Shown piece by piece: positions 37,610 to 48,428 of a DNA stretch of 64,000 bases. A program made the position numbers and the translations under genes. Origin of the DNA: Aerococcus viridans (GTDB lineage Bacteria > Bacillota > Bacilli > Lactobacillales > Aerococcaceae); contig NZ_CP014164.1 in the NCBI RefSeq assembly GCF_001543285.1, positions 372,001 through 436,000 on the forward strand. Direction: 5' to 3'. The notes under the pieces are model-generated. The model saw nothing but the letters and a program-made list of their open reading frames with translations, ran no database searches and was not told the DNA's origin. How positions within the stretch are numbered: the stretch's first letter is position 1; each line of letters opens with the position of its first letter.

Positions 37610-37639
37610 TTTCATGCATGCAAATTTCATGCATGCAAA
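37610..37639. repeat. Tandem pair of a 15-bp near-palindrome
   Basis: TTTCATGCATGCAAA occurs twice with no gap (37610-37624, 37625-37639). Each copy is close to self-complementary around CATGCATG. It lies ~130 bases upstream of the membrane-anchored protein gene. A pair of AACGAAATAT repeats follows. It could be an operator. Confidence 0.6.
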
Positions 37640-37763
37640 ACAGTTACCTAACGAAATATCATGAATGATGTAAACAAATAACGAAATATTTTGCCGCAAT
37701 ATCTTTTTTTGAACCAAGGGAGTATACTTATGGCAGCGAAATTTAAATGAAATTTGGTGTTTT

Positions 37764-38639
37764 ATGCATAAAAAAATATTCGTTTTATTACTTTGTATTG
37801 GAGGCTTTATCCTTTTGGCTTTTATTTTATTTAACCAAATGATAAATTCAAGGCGTTCTACAACAGCCGTTTATTCATGGGATACGGTTCAGGTGGAAAA
37901 CCCAGATGATACTGTGAGTACCTTAATTTCATTAGACATCGATGATATTTACCAATACGCTTCAGAAGCATACTTGAATGATCCCGTATATTTAGATAAT
38001 ATCATTGCTTTCATTCAAAAAACGGAACAGGCTAATAAAGGGGTATATTTGTTAAATGGCGAACCGGAATGGGCGATTGATCCTGACGCAAGGGAGCTTA
38101 TTCAATATATCAACACTGTGGATGAATTGAACCAATCGTTACCCAAGGATCAGCAGATTAGAGGAATTGTTATTGATATTGAACCACAAAGCCTGCCAGA
38201 ATTTGAGTCTAATCCAGACTTACTGATGAGGCATTTTACAGAAGGATTGACTGCAGCGTATCAAGTTGCTAATCAAAAAGGATTAGAGGTCATCGTATGT
38301 CTACCGTATTTTTTTGATACGGAAGGATTTAGCGATGAATTAGCGACCATTGTTCAAAGAGCCTCCGATCAAGTGGCCATCATGAACTATTATAGAGGCA
38401 AGGAAATCGACCATATAAGCAATGAAGCTAGTTTAAGTAAGCAATATCATAAACCCATTCAAACGATTTATGAGTTACAAGCACCAGGTCAATTTGATTT
38501 GGCGGAAATAAATACTTATCATCATTTATCTTTGGATGCTGTGGTAGAGAATTTTAATCAATTAAAGACGCACTTTAGCGACCAACAAGTTAATTTGGGT
38601 TTACATGAATACAAGAGTTTGGTGAAGCTGCTAGAGTAA
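37764..38639 (+). CDS. Membrane-anchored protein of unknown function, possible TIM-barrel enzyme
   Basis: A 291-residue protein I do not recognise as a named family. Residues 4-25 are a hydrophobic anchor or signal (FVLLLCIGGFILLAFILF). The outside part has strand-like blocks reminiscent of glycosidase-type barrels: GVYLLNG, RGIVIDIEPQSL, EVIVCLPYFFD, VAIMNYYRG and LGLHEYKS. The VIDIEP block, with acidic residues at a strand end, resembles barrel active sites. No known catalytic motif is complete. It is the only intact gene of a three-gene cluster with a HEAT-like protein and a family 2 glycosyltransferase. A role in making or trimming a surface polysaccharide is therefore likely but inferred. 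The start lacks a strong ribosome binding site. Confidence 0.6.
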   Translation: MHKKIFVLLLCIGGFILLAFILFNQMINSRRSTTAVYSWDTVQVENPDDTVSTLISLDIDDIYQYASEAYLNDPVYLDNIIAFIQKTEQANKGVYLLNGEPEWAIDPDARELIQYINTVDELNQSLPKDQQIRGIVIDIEPQSLPEFESNPDLLMRHFTEGLTAAYQVANQKGLEVIVCLPYFFDTEGFSDELATIVQRASDQVAIMNYYRGKEIDHISNEASLSKQYHKPIQTIYELQAPGQFDLAEINTYHHLSLDAVVENFNQLKTHFSDQQVNLGLHEYKSLVKLLE

Positions 38640-38653
38640 AATGGGGAGAGGAC

Positions 38654-39576
38654 ATGAAGTATAATTTTATATATTTGTATTTAATTTTTATTGTTGTATT
38701 AAGTGTGGTGATGATGCTCATTGTGTTGTGCCATAGAATATATGTCCATTTTACAAAAGCAAGATTCGAAAAGAGAAAAGACCAATGGCGTGATTATTAT
38801 GCTAATGACAATTTTGTAGGCAATCAGGACGCTATTTATGAAAAGTTAAAACAGGTAAAACAATTAGTAGCTTTTGAAGCTGTTATCCAAGAACTGAAAA
38901 ATATGGATAGTCAAGCAGACAAAGTTAGATTGAATGATTTTACATCTAGCATTTATCCAGTATGGGTGGCTTTAGGCAAATCCTACTTAAAGCGGCCACT
39001 TATCTATCAGGCTTATTTTGCCTATATCTCTTGTTTATTGCCTTTTCATCAAGTGAACCACGATACCAAATCACTTGAAGCAATTTTATTGAAATAGTTG
39101 CGCAAGACTCAGCCTATTGTCAAAATTATGCCTTCAATACTTTAAACAAAATTAGTAACGCTGATATCGTTATTCAAGCATTAAAAGTTTTAAATAATTC
39201 AAAGGGTATACCATTGAATACGAAACTAATTTCAAGTAGTCTACTGTCTTTTACTGGTGATTTCGATTAATTATTTGAAAAAATCATTTCATCAGAATAT
39301 TTTAAAATGGGCAGATACCAGTGACGTGCGAGAATGGGCGTGTGCAGGAGTCGCTACCTCAACACTAGCCCACTATCCAGGACCAGCAACTATTGATCAA
39401 TTGAAGAAAAATATTTTTTCGAGAGAGTGGTATATTCGAAGAATGCAAGTATCGCTTTAAGCGAATTAGCGGTTGCTCCAAGTGAGTTGAGTATCATATT
39501 TAATGGAGATGATCCGTATGCTAAGGAGCAATCAATCTATTATTATGACCAGAAAGGATTAAGTCATGGATGTTAG
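38654..39576 (+). pseudogene. Broken membrane-anchored HEAT-repeat-like protein
   Basis: The gene opens at 38654 with a membrane helix (LYLIFIVVLSVVMMLIVL) and helical repeats, and stops at 39095-39097. The continuation is in another frame (IEIVAQDSAYCQNYAFNTLN) to a TAA at 39268-39270, which probably replaced a GAA. It then jumps frame near 39300 (ILKWADTSDVREWA, AGVATSTLAHYPG, a HEAT-like pattern, with likely loss of DNA). It jumps again near 39435 (NASIALSELAVAPSEL) and ends TGT-TAG at 39576, overlapping the next gene's start. That makes at least three frameshifts and one nonsense change. The original was probably a scaffold for the adjacent glycosyltransferase (inference). Confidence 0.7.
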
Positions 39577-40973
39577 CGAAGTGATTCAATATACGGAAAT
39601 ATTTTTCTTATACTATTTATTTTTTTATGTGACCTATATTTCAGTTGGGAATATATTTGCAATGGTTAAAATTCACCGAAATCGACAACGCAGGTTGATG
39701 ATGAATCAGTTAGACCACTAATATTACTATCCAATTTTTATTATCGTGCCAGCTTATAATGAGAGTGCGACCATTCTTTCGACAATCAATAACTTGTTGT
39801 ACCAGGATTACAAAATTTTTGAAATAATTGTTGTCGATGATGGATCTACAGATGGTACTGGGCAAAAAGTGATTGATGCATTTGATTTTTCACTTATAAC
39901 CCATCCAATTCGTCTTCAAGTCCCTAGTAAACATATACAAGCGGTTTATGGTCATAAAATAGGACGCATTTCGATTAAATTGATTCGCAAAGAGAATGGG
40001 GGGGAATAAGGCTGACTCTGTAAATGCTGGGATTAACGTTTCAGAGTATCCGTATATTGTGTCAATGGATGCCGATGAAATTTTACAAGCGGACGCCTTA
40101 AAGCATGCGATTAGACCTTTCTTTGAGGACGCGACTACGGTTGCTGTTGGTGGTTTATTAGGCATTTCAAATGATGTTGTTTTTAAACATGCATATCCTG
40201 TGGAAACAAAAATCTCTAAAAGTTTGGTAGCAGCTATGCAGTCACTAGAGTATTCACGAGCCTTTATGGGCTCTCGCATTTTTAGCGATGCTTTTAATGG
40301 TAATTTAAATGTATCGGGTGGGTTTGGTCTCTTTAAAAAGGAAGCGCTTATTCGTGTGAATGGTTATGATGTGAATAGTGTGGCTGAAGACATGGACTTG
40401 GCTTTACGCTCACATCGGTATTACGTGGAGAATAAAATCCCCTATAATAATCGGTATGTTGCGAATGCAATCTGTTGGACGCAAGCGCCTTTTACTTTAA
40501 AAGACTTGGCGAAATAGCGGTCGAGATGGCATCGAGGATTAATACAAAGTATGTGGCAATACCGTACCATCATGTTAAATCCTAAATATGGTTTACTAGG
40601 TACCGTATCGTACTTATTCTATTTCCTATATGAATTGATGGTGCCATTTATTGAATCACTAGGTATCATCATTATTTCTTTATCATTCATGCTAGGCATA
40701 TTAAATGTTTCTTCCGCGATAGCACTTGCGTTGTTATATTTTCTGTTTTGTGTTTTTCAAACGATGGTTTTCTACGTGGGCAGATATTTTATCCAAGACT
40801 ATAAATTTCTCCGCGGGGATACCTTAAAAGCTTTTGGTATTACAATTCTAGATTCGATCTTCTATAGACCCTATCTACTATTTGTTCGTTTATATGCTGC
40901 GATTACTTATAGTACCCACTTGCATAGTTGGCATAAGATTGAACGAGAACATTCGATAAGACAAGCTAAATAA
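39566..40973 (+). pseudogene. Broken family 2 glycosyltransferase (processive membrane type)
   Basis: From ATG 39566 the reading gives a membrane helix (FFLYYLFFYVTYISVGNIF), then TAA at 39719-39721. The same frame continues with PAYNESATIL and VVDDGSTDGT. A run of seven G (39998-40004) shifts the frame by one; removing one G restores KENGGNKADSVNAGIN. Next come SMDADEIL and VAEDMDL. TAG at 40515-40517 stands exactly where the Q of QxxRW should be (RSRW follows). Two to three membrane helices close the protein. The layout is that of cellulose/PNAG-type synthases. Three lesions make it non-functional unless the sequence contains errors. Confidence 0.85.
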
Positions 40974-40989
40974 AGCTAGTGCATTTGTA

Positions 40990-41048
40990 AAGAGACAAGT
41001 AGCTTTAAGGAATAAGGACTTGTGCTTGCTTGTTGTCTTTTCATTTTT
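40990..41048 (+). terminator. Possible terminator of the glycosyltransferase cluster
   Basis: AAAGAGACAAGTAGC pairs imperfectly with GCTTGCTTGTTGTCTTTT and is followed by CATTTTTA. The stem has mismatches and a long loop. Confidence 0.4.
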
Positions 41049-41187
41049 ATACAATATTTGCACATTCTAACCTAAATTAATATAGTAATGAAATTTCAGG
41101 AGAACGGATTTAAGGGACTTTTATTAGGATTCTATGAGTAGATTGTATATAAAATTGTAAAAAATGATAATTTTTTACATGATTTTG

Positions 41188-41216
41188 TTGACTTTGCATA
41201 GTCAATAGCGTAATCT
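41188..41216 (+). promoter_or_regulatory. Promoter of carAB
   Basis: TTGACT (41188-41193), a 17-base spacer and TAATCT (41211-41216), just before the PyrR leader. Confidence 0.7.
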
Positions 41217-41233
41217 TAAAAAAAAACAAAGCA

Positions 41234-41362
41234 ACCTTTAAATAAAGTCCTGTGAGGCTTTCAAGGGGTCAAGTGAAACCATGCGAATGGTTTGTTTACT
41301 ATATCTTCAATTTACTTGTAGTGTCGTAAAGCGCTTAGCCCTCGGGCTAAGCGCTTTTTTTT
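41234..41362 (+). promoter_or_regulatory. PyrR-dependent attenuator leader of carAB
   Basis: AGTCCTGTGAGGCT (41246-41259) fits the PyrR-binding loop consensus ARUCCNGNGAGGYU. It is flanked by CCTTTAAAT and TTTCAAGG, which form the anti-antiterminator stem as in Bacillus pyr leaders. A strong terminator hairpin follows (41328-41362: AAAGCGCTTAGCCC, loop TC, then the complement and eight T). UMP-bound PyrR should favour termination, switching carAB off when pyrimidines are plentiful. Confidence 0.88.
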
Positions 41363-41417
41363 ATAGTGTAAATGTAAATGGTCATAATCGGTGTGTTCGT
41401 TGAAGGTGAGTGAAAAA

Positions 41418-42521
41418 ATGGAAAAAATATTGTTGTTAGAAACTGGTGAAACATTTTATGGTGAAGCTTTTGGTGCTACGAAAGAGGTTATTGGCGAAGT
41501 AGTCTTTTCAACAGGAATGACAGGTTATCAAGAATCATTAACTGACCAGAGTTATAACGGTCAAATGTTAACATTTACCTTTCCATTAATTGGAAACTAT
41601 GGTGTAAATGCTGATGATTTTGAATCTGTAGACCCTACAGTGAAGGCTATCATTTGTCGTGAAGTTGCACGTTTCCCATCTAACTGGCGATCAAAAATGA
41701 GCTTGGATGAGTTCTTAGTGGAATATGATATACCAGGCATTAAACATATTGATACGCGTCAATTAACCAAAACAATCCGTAGTCACGGAACGATGAAAGC
41801 TAGTTTACTAAATGAGGGGACTGACATTGAAGCTGCGCTTGCGACACTTCGCGCGACAGACTTGCCTACAAACCAAGTAGCGCAAGTATCAACTAAAACG
41901 CGATATGTGAATCCAAATGCTGGTAAGAATGTGGTCGTAGTAGACTTTGGTTTGAAACATTCAATTTTACGTGAATTAAACAAACGTGAGTGTAATGTAA
42001 CGGTGGTACCATATGATACAACTGCCCAAGAAATTTTACGTTTAGCTCCGGATGGCGTCATGTTAACCAACGGCCCTGGGGATCCAACGAGTATTCCAGA
42101 AACTTTAGACATGATTAATGAAATTCAAGGTAAAATACCTTTGTTTGGTATCTGTCTTGGTCACCAATTGTTATGTTTAGCGAATGGTGGCGAAACCTTC
42201 AAAATGAAATTCGGCCATCGTGGCTTTAACCACCCTGTACGTGAAATTGCTACTGGTCGTATTGATTTCACTTCTCAAAACCACGGTTATGCGGTAGATG
42301 CTGATTCATTAGTGCATACAGATTTAGAAATCACTCATATCGAAATCAACGATGAAACGGTAGAAGGTGTGCGCCACAAAACTTTACCTGCTTTTAGTGT
42401 GCAATATCATCCTGATGCAGCACCAGGACCACATGATGCAGACCACTTATTTGATCGTTTTATTGAATTAATGGATAACAACAAGAACTTGGAGGGAATA
42501 TTTAATGCCAAAACGTACTGA
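41418..42521 (+). CDS. carA: Carbamoyl-phosphate synthase small (glutaminase) subunit
   Basis: A 367-residue class I glutamine amidotransferase that feeds ammonia to CarB. The ATG at 41418 follows AAGGTGAG. The N-terminal domain begins [18 protein letters not shown]. The glutaminase domain has TNGPGDP, nucleophile Cys246 in GICLGHQ, and [12 protein letters not shown] with the catalytic His. Its end overlaps carB by 17 bases, typical of coupled translation. Expression is controlled by the upstream PyrR leader. Confidence 0.96.
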   Translation: MEKILLLETGETFYGEAFGATKEVIGEVVFSTGMTGYQESLTDQSYNGQMLTFTFPLIGNYGVNADDFESVDPTVKAIICREVARFPSNWRSKMSLDEFLVEYDIPGIKHIDTRQLTKTIRSHGTMKASLLNEGTDIEAALATLRATDLPTNQVAQVSTKTRYVNPNAGKNVVVVDFGLKHSILRELNKRECNVTVVPYDTTAQEILRLAPDGVMLTNGPGDPTSIPETLDMINEIQGKIPLFGICLGHQLLCLANGGETFKMKFGHRGFNHPVREIATGRIDFTSQNHGYAVDADSLVHTDLEITHIEINDETVEGVRHKTLPAFSVQYHPDAAPGPHDADHLFDRFIELMDNNKNLEGIFNAKTY

Positions 42522-45500
42522 TATTCACAAGATTATGGTTATCGGATCTGGTCCAATTATCATCGGACAGGCAGCAGAATTTGACTATGCTGGTACACAA
42601 GCATGCTTATCTTTACGTGAAGAAGGTTATGAAGTTGTATTAGTTAACTCCAATCCAGCAACTATCATGACTGACACGGAAATTGCTGACAAAGTGTATA
42701 TTGAACCGATTACGCTAGAATTTGTATCACGCATCTTACGTAAAGAGCGTCCAGACGCGATTCTACCTACTTTAGGTGGCCAAACAGGCTTAAACATGGC
42801 GATTGAATTAGCCAATGATGGTATTTTAGATGAATTAGGTATCCAATTATTGGGTACAAAATTATCAGCTATCGATCAAGCTGAAGACCGTGACCTTTTC
42901 CGTAATCTAATGCGTGAATTGAATGAACCAGTTCCTGAGAGTGATATTGTACATACAGTTGACGAAGCACTAGCTTTTGCAGAACAGGCTGGTTATCCAG
43001 TAATTGTACGTCCTGCCTTTACCATGGGTGGAACAGGTGGGGGGATTTGTAATGACCCTGCTGAATTACGTGAAATTGTTGCTAAGGGCCTTAAATTATC
43101 GCCTGTAAACCAATGTTTGATTGAAATTTCAATCGCTGGTTACAAGGAAATCGAATACGAAGTAATGCGTGATAGCGCAGATAATGCTTTGGTTGTTTGT
43201 AACATGGAAAACTTTGACCCAGTTGGTATTCATACAGGAGATTCAATTGTTTTCGCACCGACCTTGACTCTAACAGACTACGAAAACCAAATTTTGCGCG
43301 ATGCATCATTAAAGATTATCCGTGCCTTAGGTATTGAAGGTGGTTGCAATGTCCAATTAGCCTTAGATCCAAACAGCTTCAATTACTACGTTATTGAAGT
43401 AAACCCACGGGTGAGCCGTTCTTCAGCGCTTGCATCTAAAGCAACTGGTTATCCAATCGCTAAAATTGCAGCCAAAATCGCAGTAGGGTTAACACTTGAT
43501 GAAATGATCAACCCTGTAACAGGTACAACCTTAGCCGAATTTGAACCAGCTTTGGACTATGTGGTTGCGAAGATTCCACGTTGGCCATTCGATAAATTCG
43601 AGAAAGGTGATCGTCAGTTAGGTACTCAAATGAAAGCCACTGGTGAAGTCATGGCTATTGGTACGAACCTTGAAGAAGCGCTGTTAAAAGCTGTCCGTTC
43701 ACTAGAAATTGGTGCTGAACACATGGCAACAACTGCTAGTCGCGAAGCTGATGAAGTAACCTTAATTGATAAGATTCCACGTGCACAAGATGACCGCATC
43801 TTCTACTTAGCTGAAGCTTTGCGCCGCGGATATACCATTGAACAATTGCATGACATGACAAAAATTAATCTCTATTTCCTAGATGTTTTAATGCACATTG
43901 TAGAATTAGAAAATACACTTGAAGCCAATAAAGAAGATGTTGCTGTCTTAAAAGAAGCAAAACGTTATGGTTTCTCTGATTTAGCCATCTCTAGACTATG
44001 GGAAAATGATTTAGCAGATGTACGTGACTTACGAGCTGCAAACGGCATTTGCCCAGTCTACAAAACCGTTGACACCTGTGCGGCCGAGTTTGAATCGAAC
44101 ACACCATACTACTATTCTACCTATAGTGCTGATAACGAAAGTATGCCTTCAGACAAAAAGACTGTTTTAGTATTAGGTTCAGGTCCCATCCGTATCGGTC
44201 AAGGGGTAGAATTTGACTACGCCACAGTTCACTCTGTTAAAGCAATCCAACAAGCTGGCTACGAAGCGATTATCATGAATAACAACCCAGAAACAGTTTC
44301 AACTGATTTCTCTATTTCGGATAAACTTTACTTCGAACCACTTACTTTAGAAGACGTACTACATGTCATCGACCTTGAACAACCAGAAGGGGTTATTGTA
44401 CAATTTGGTGGTCAAACAGCGATAAATCTAGCTGAACCATTACATGCATTAGGTATTCCTATCTTAGGGACAACCGTAGAAGACTTAGATCGTGCTGAAG
44501 ACCGTGACTTGTTCGAGCAAGCCTTAACAGACTTAGGAATCCCTCAACCAGAAGGTTTTACAGCAATGTCTGTAGAAGATGCTTTACAAATCCCAAGTAA
44601 GATTGGTTATCCAGTCTTAGTACGTCCAAGTTATGTCTTAGGTGGGCGTGGTATGGAAATCGTGGATAACGATGCCGACTTACGCAGCTATATGGAAGAT
44701 GCCATGATTGCCTCTCCAGACCGTCCAATTTTGATTGACCATTATGTAGTGGGTACCGAAGTCGAAGTCGATGCAATTTGTGACGGTGAAAATGTCTTAA
44801 TCCCAGGAATTATGGAACATATCGAACGTTCTGGGGTCCACTCAGGTGACTCTATGGCCGTTTATCCTTCACAAAGTCTATCTGATGAGGTGAAGGCGAC
44901 CATCGTCGATTACACTGAACGTCTATCTTTTGGCTTAAATTGCTTGGGTATGATGAATATTCAATTCATTGTTCAAGATGGCCAAGTTTATGTGATTGAA
45001 GTAAATCCACGTGCCAGCCGTACAGTACCTTTCTTGAGTAAGGTAACGGGTATTCCAATGGCACAAGTAGCAACGCGTGCTATCCTTGGCGAAAGCATTA
45101 TTGACCAAGGTTACCAACCAGGTCTTTACGCTGAAGGCAACATGGTTCATGTAAAAGCACCAGTATTCTCATTCACTAAATTGAACCTAGTTGATCCGCA
45201 ATTAGGACCAGAAATGAAATCAACTGGTGAAGTGATGGGTTCAGATATCAACCTTCAAAAAGCACTATACAAGGCCTTTGCAGGTAGCAACATCCACGTC
45301 AATGATTTCGGTAATGTCTTGTTCACAATTACCAAGGCTGATGTAGCAGAAAGTTTGGCATTGGCACAACGTTTCCGTCAAATTGGCTTCAGTGTCATGG
45401 TAACGGGCGACATGCAAGCGGAATTTGAAGCTGCAGATATTGATACTGTTGCAGTGACCTCAAATGAAGTAACAGACGAAAAAGAAATTGAGCAAACATT

Positions 45501-45699
45501 AGTGAACTTGATTACCGAAGAACGTGCACAAATTATCATTAATACATGGGGTCGCGCGCGACACGACCAAAACTCGGGTCAATTAATTCGTAAAGCTGCC
45601 ATCGAGCGTGGTGTGCCACTATTAACATCCATCGATACAGCAGAAGCAATTCTATACGTATTGGAAGACCGCGGTTTCCAAATCAATGCGTTAGTATAA
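42505..45699 (+). CDS. carB: Carbamoyl-phosphate synthase large subunit
   Basis: A 1064-residue enzyme making carbamoyl phosphate from bicarbonate, ammonia and two ATP, for pyrimidines and arginine. Two homologous ATP-grasp halves are evident: [20 protein letters not shown] near residue 12 and [20 protein letters not shown] near 558; each half has EVNPR(V/A)SR. The C-terminal MGS-like allosteric domain (FSVMVTGD, then [10 protein letters not shown]) is present. TTGGAGGG precedes the ATG inside carA. Control by PyrR suggests a mainly pyrimidine role. Confidence 0.97.
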   Translation: MPKRTDIHKIMVIGSGPIIIGQAAEFDYAGTQACLSLREEGYEVVLVNSNPATIMTDTEIADKVYIEPITLEFVSRILRKERPDAILPTLGGQTGLNMAIELANDGILDELGIQLLGTKLSAIDQAEDRDLFRNLMRELNEPVPESDIVHTVDEALAFAEQAGYPVIVRPAFTMGGTGGGICNDPAELREIVAKGLKLSPVNQCLIEISIAGYKEIEYEVMRDSADNALVVCNMENFDPVGIHTGDSIVFAPTLTLTDYENQILRDASLKIIRALGIEGGCNVQLALDPNSFNYYVIEVNPRVSRSSALASKATGYPIAKIAAKIAVGLTLDEMINPVTGTTLAEFEPALDYVVAKIPRWPFDKFEKGDRQLGTQMKATGEVMAIGTNLEEALLKAVRSLEIGAEHMATTASREADEVTLIDKIPRAQDDRIFYLAEALRRGYTIEQLHDMTKINLYFLDVLMHIVELENTLEANKEDVAVLKEAKRYGFSDLAISRLWENDLADVRDLRAANGICPVYKTVDTCAAEFESNTPYYYSTYSADNESMPSDKKTVLVLGSGPIRIGQGVEFDYATVHSVKAIQQAGYEAIIMNNNPETVSTDFSISDKLYFEPLTLEDVLHVIDLEQPEGVIVQFGGQTAINLAEPLHALGIPILGTTVEDLDRAEDRDLFEQALTDLGIPQPEGFTAMSVEDALQIPSKIGYPVLVRPSYVLGGRGMEIVDNDADLRSYMEDAMIASPDRPILIDHYVVGTEVEVDAICDGENVLIPGIMEHIERSGVHSGDSMAVYPSQSLSDEVKATIVDYTERLSFGLNCLGMMNIQFIVQDGQVYVIEVNPRASRTVPFLSKVTGIPMAQVATRAILGESIIDQGYQPGLYAEGNMVHVKAPVFSFTKLNLVDPQLGPEMKSTGEVMGSDINLQKALYKAFAGSNIHVNDFGNVLFTITKADVAESLALAQRFRQIGFSVMVTGDMQAEFEAADIDTVAVTSNEVTDEKEIEQTLVNLITEERAQIIINTWGRARHDQNSGQLIRKAAIERGVPLLTSIDTAEAILYVLEDRGFQINALV

Positions 45700-45731
45700 A
45701 CCGCTATCTGATTTGAAACTTTAGGCAAAAT

Positions 45732-45777
45732 AAAAAGGTAGTCCGAAAGTACATGAAACTTTCGGGCTACCTTTTTT
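45732..45777. terminator. Bidirectional terminator between carB and ecfT
   Basis: AAAAAGGTAGTCCGAAAGT pairs with ACTTTCGGGCTACCTTTTTT around a short loop, with A- and T-runs on either side, serving convergent genes. Confidence 0.9.
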
Positions 45778-45778
45778 G

Positions 45779-46618
45779 TTATTGAAATGGATTATAGAAA
45801 CGACCACCATTGGTAAAGAATAGATATATACCAATCGCTACAATGATGACTGTCACAAACAGGGCAAGGAAATCCCCACGCTTGAAGGGGCGTGCGCTAT
45901 ACCATGTACGTCGATTTTCTTTACCAAAACGACGCAATTCCATCGATTGGCTAATCACTTCAATGCGGTCGAGACTAGAAAATATCAAAGGCATGATAAC
46001 CTGAGCCGAACGCTTAATGCGTTGGAAAAAGGGCGCCTTTTTTGACATTTCAATCCCGCGCGCTTGTTGGCTTTGACGAACAGCAAAGAATTGACTTTGG
46101 ATATCCGGAATATAGCGTAAGGCTAAGGCCACAGCATAAGCAATACGGTAGGAAACCCCAATCCGGTTTAAGGAAGAAGCAAACTCACTAGGGTTTGTCG
46201 TTAAGATAAAAATTAAAGCCAGGGGTATGGTCGAGAAATATTTAACAAACAGATTAAACTCATAGAATAGTTGTTCCTGAGTGATGGTATAACGACCAAT
46301 ACCTTCAGCAATCACCGTACGTGATCCATAGAGTTGAACCCCGTATTCTGGTTCGAAAATATAGATCGTAATTAGGTTCAAAATAGAGAAGAAGAGGATA
46401 AAGTAAATGACTGTATTCACTTCAGACCATCGAATCTTGGAAAGCCAAAAGAGTACAAGCGACAAAATACCCAAGCCAATCAGAAATCTTGTATCGTAGG
46501 ATGTCATGGCAATAACCGAAAGGGTGATAAAGGCAATTAACTTGGTTGCACCAGATAAACGGTGAAGTGGCGTGTCATGGGCAATGTAGCCTAATGTTTG
46601 GGCTTGTGTTTTAGCCAT
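45779..46618 (-). CDS. ECF transporter membrane coupling protein (EcfT)
   Basis: A 279-residue membrane protein with about five to six hydrophobic segments. The coupling helices carry two A-R-G-type motifs, here QQARGIEMSKK and SMELRRFGKENR, which contact the ATPases. It starts within the last eight bases of the ATPase gene, so translation is probably coupled. It works with the double ATPase and the S component upstream. Confidence 0.92.
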   Translation of the reverse strand: MAKTQAQTLGYIAHDTPLHRLSGATKLIAFITLSVIAMTSYDTRFLIGLGILSLVLFWLSKIRWSEVNTVIYFILFFSILNLITIYIFEPEYGVQLYGSRTVIAEGIGRYTITQEQLFYEFNLFVKYFSTIPLALIFILTTNPSEFASSLNRIGVSYRIAYAVALALRYIPDIQSQFFAVRQSQQARGIEMSKKAPFFQRIKRSAQVIMPLIFSSLDRIEVISQSMELRRFGKENRRTWYSARPFKRGDFLALFVTVIIVAIGIYLFFTNGGRFYNPFQ

Positions 46619-48413
46619 AGTCAGTCACGCTTCTTTCTATACCTGCTGTCGTTGGGTTAACTGCTGGAAGATTTCGTTCAAAGCGAATGAAGGTATCAAT
46701 AAAGTTTGTCGGTGCGATATTAGGCAATGTCTTGGCTAACTGATAAATGCTAGTCGGTGCCAAATGTGCTTGCTTCATCAAATATTCATTAGAAAGAACG
46801 GCAGAAGGTTTATCATCTGCTAGAATTTTTCCATCATGTAGTACGATGGTTCGATTAGAGTATTCCTGCATCAAATGCATATCGTGGGTAATCATCAATA
46901 TGGTGATTCCTTCGCTAGCATTCAATTCTTGAATAAATGTCATCATATCCGTGTAGTGTTTATAATCTTGTCCAGCCGTAGGTTCATCCAAAATCAAGAG
47001 CTTTGGATTTAAGACTAGAATGCTTGCAATCGTCGCGCGTCTTTTTTGCCCATAAGATAGTGCCGAAATTGGCCAATTACGATAGGGATATAGACCACAA
47101 ATGGTCAACGCATGACCCACACGTTCCTGTAAGGCCTCATCCGTTGCATACTGGTACAAACCGCGATTGATTAAACCCGCAGCCACCTCATCCGCCAGAA
47201 TATTCTTTGAAATCATCAAATTTGGATTCTGCATGACATAGCCTATATTATCTGCAATTTCCTTAATCGATAGATTTGCCGCATCTTGACCGAACAAAGT
47301 AATTGTCCCCGCATCAGGACGCTCAAAACCACACAGCAGCTTAGCGAGCGTTGATTTGCCAGCCCCATTCGTGCCGACCAACGAAATGAGTTCCCCATCG
47401 TAGATTGTCAGATGCATATCGGAAATCAGAGGTGCATCTTGATAGCGAAAAGCAACATCATCGAGTTGAACAATTGGGGTCTGTTGGACATCTTGGCTCT
47501 TTTCAACCTGACTATCATACCAAGTCGTTAACTCCTGCGCCACCTTAGGCGTTACTAGGTCAGGTGTAAAGGCACCAAGGCGTTGAAATTGATCCAAGGA
47601 AACCCCAGCATAAGCAAAAGCATCCAAATAGAAGGGTTGACGAACTCCAATTTGGTCCAACAAATCAGAACGTAGCAACGCGTCAACGGACATATCGCCC
47701 ACCAAATGGCCGTCTTCAATCACGATGACGCGATCAATATCAGCAATCAGGGTTTCCTCCAGACGATGCTCGATCACAATCGTCGTTAATTGTTCAGACG
47801 CATTTAGCTGACCAATGAGTGCCATGGTTGCTAAGCCCGATGCTGGGTCTTGATTAGCTAATGGTTCATCAAATAGGGCAATCGGTGATTCGTCAATTAA
47901 AACCCCACCAATAGATACCCGTTGTTTCTGCCCGCCTGACAAGGCTTGAGGTTTGGCATTTAATAAGTCATGAAGATCTAATGTAGTAGCCCAGGCATTT
48001 ACCTTGTTTACCATTTCTCCTTGATCAACATAATCATTTTCTAAAGCAAAGGCTAGGTCTTCAGCTACTGTTAAGCCAACAAATTGACCATCGGTATCTT
48101 GCAAGACGGTACCAACTTGTAGTGAAAGGTCAAAAATTGACTGTCCTTTAATTGATTGCCCGTTAATAAAAATATCACCTGTGAAATCACCGTCAAAGGT
48201 ATTGGGGATTTGCCCATTAATCATTTTTCCGATAGTGGATTTCCCAGAACCTGAAGGTCCGATAATAAGTACTTTCTCACCAGGATAAATGGCAAATGAC
48301 AAATCGTGTAGATTTAAGTCCGCTTGACTCGCATAGCGAAAAGATACATTTTTAAATTCAATAGCCGGTGTGACATTCAAGTCCACCGGCTCTGTTGTAA
48401 ATACGTTATTCAT
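46611..48413 (-). CDS. ECF transporter double ATP-binding protein (fused EcfA-EcfA', YkoD-like)
   Basis: A 600-residue protein with two ABC ATPase domains in one chain. Domain 1: GPSGSGKST near 53, LSGGQKQRV, and ALFDEPLA. Domain 2: GTNGAGKST near 350, variant signature LSYGQKRRAT, and LILDEPTAGQD. Many Lactobacillales have separate EcfA1 and EcfA2; a fused form is typical of dedicated ECF systems. It powers uptake through the EcfT and S subunits encoded on either side. No strong ribosome binding site is seen before 48413; the S gene ends 15 bases upstream. Confidence 0.93.
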   Translation of the reverse strand: MNNVFTTEPVDLNVTPAIEFKNVSFRYASQADLNLHDLSFAIYPGEKVLIIGPSGSGKSTIGKMINGQIPNTFDGDFTGDIFINGQSIKGQSIFDLSLQVGTVLQDTDGQFVGLTVAEDLAFALENDYVDQGEMVNKVNAWATTLDLHDLLNAKPQALSGGQKQRVSIGGVLIDESPIALFDEPLANQDPASGLATMALIGQLNASEQLTTIVIEHRLEETLIADIDRVIVIEDGHLVGDMSVDALLRSDLLDQIGVRQPFYLDAFAYAGVSLDQFQRLGAFTPDLVTPKVAQELTTWYDSQVEKSQDVQQTPIVQLDDVAFRYQDAPLISDMHLTIYDGELISLVGTNGAGKSTLAKLLCGFERPDAGTITLFGQDAANLSIKEIADNIGYVMQNPNLMISKNILADEVAAGLINRGLYQYATDEALQERVGHALTICGLYPYRNWPISALSYGQKRRATIASILVLNPKLLILDEPTAGQDYKHYTDMMTFIQELNASEGITILMITHDMHLMQEYSNRTIVLHDGKILADDKPSAVLSNEYLMKQAHLAPTSIYQLAKTLPNIAPTNFIDTFIRFERNLPAVNPTTAGIERSVTDYG

Positions 48414-48428
48414 AATAAAAACTACTTT

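Noticed and set aside
37610-37639. CRISPR array
   Set aside because: Only two abutting repeats with no spacer between and no cas genes.
39998-40004. Programmed frameshifting at the seven-G run in the GT2 gene
   Set aside because: Two further in-frame stops in the same gene and several lesions in its neighbour point to decay instead.
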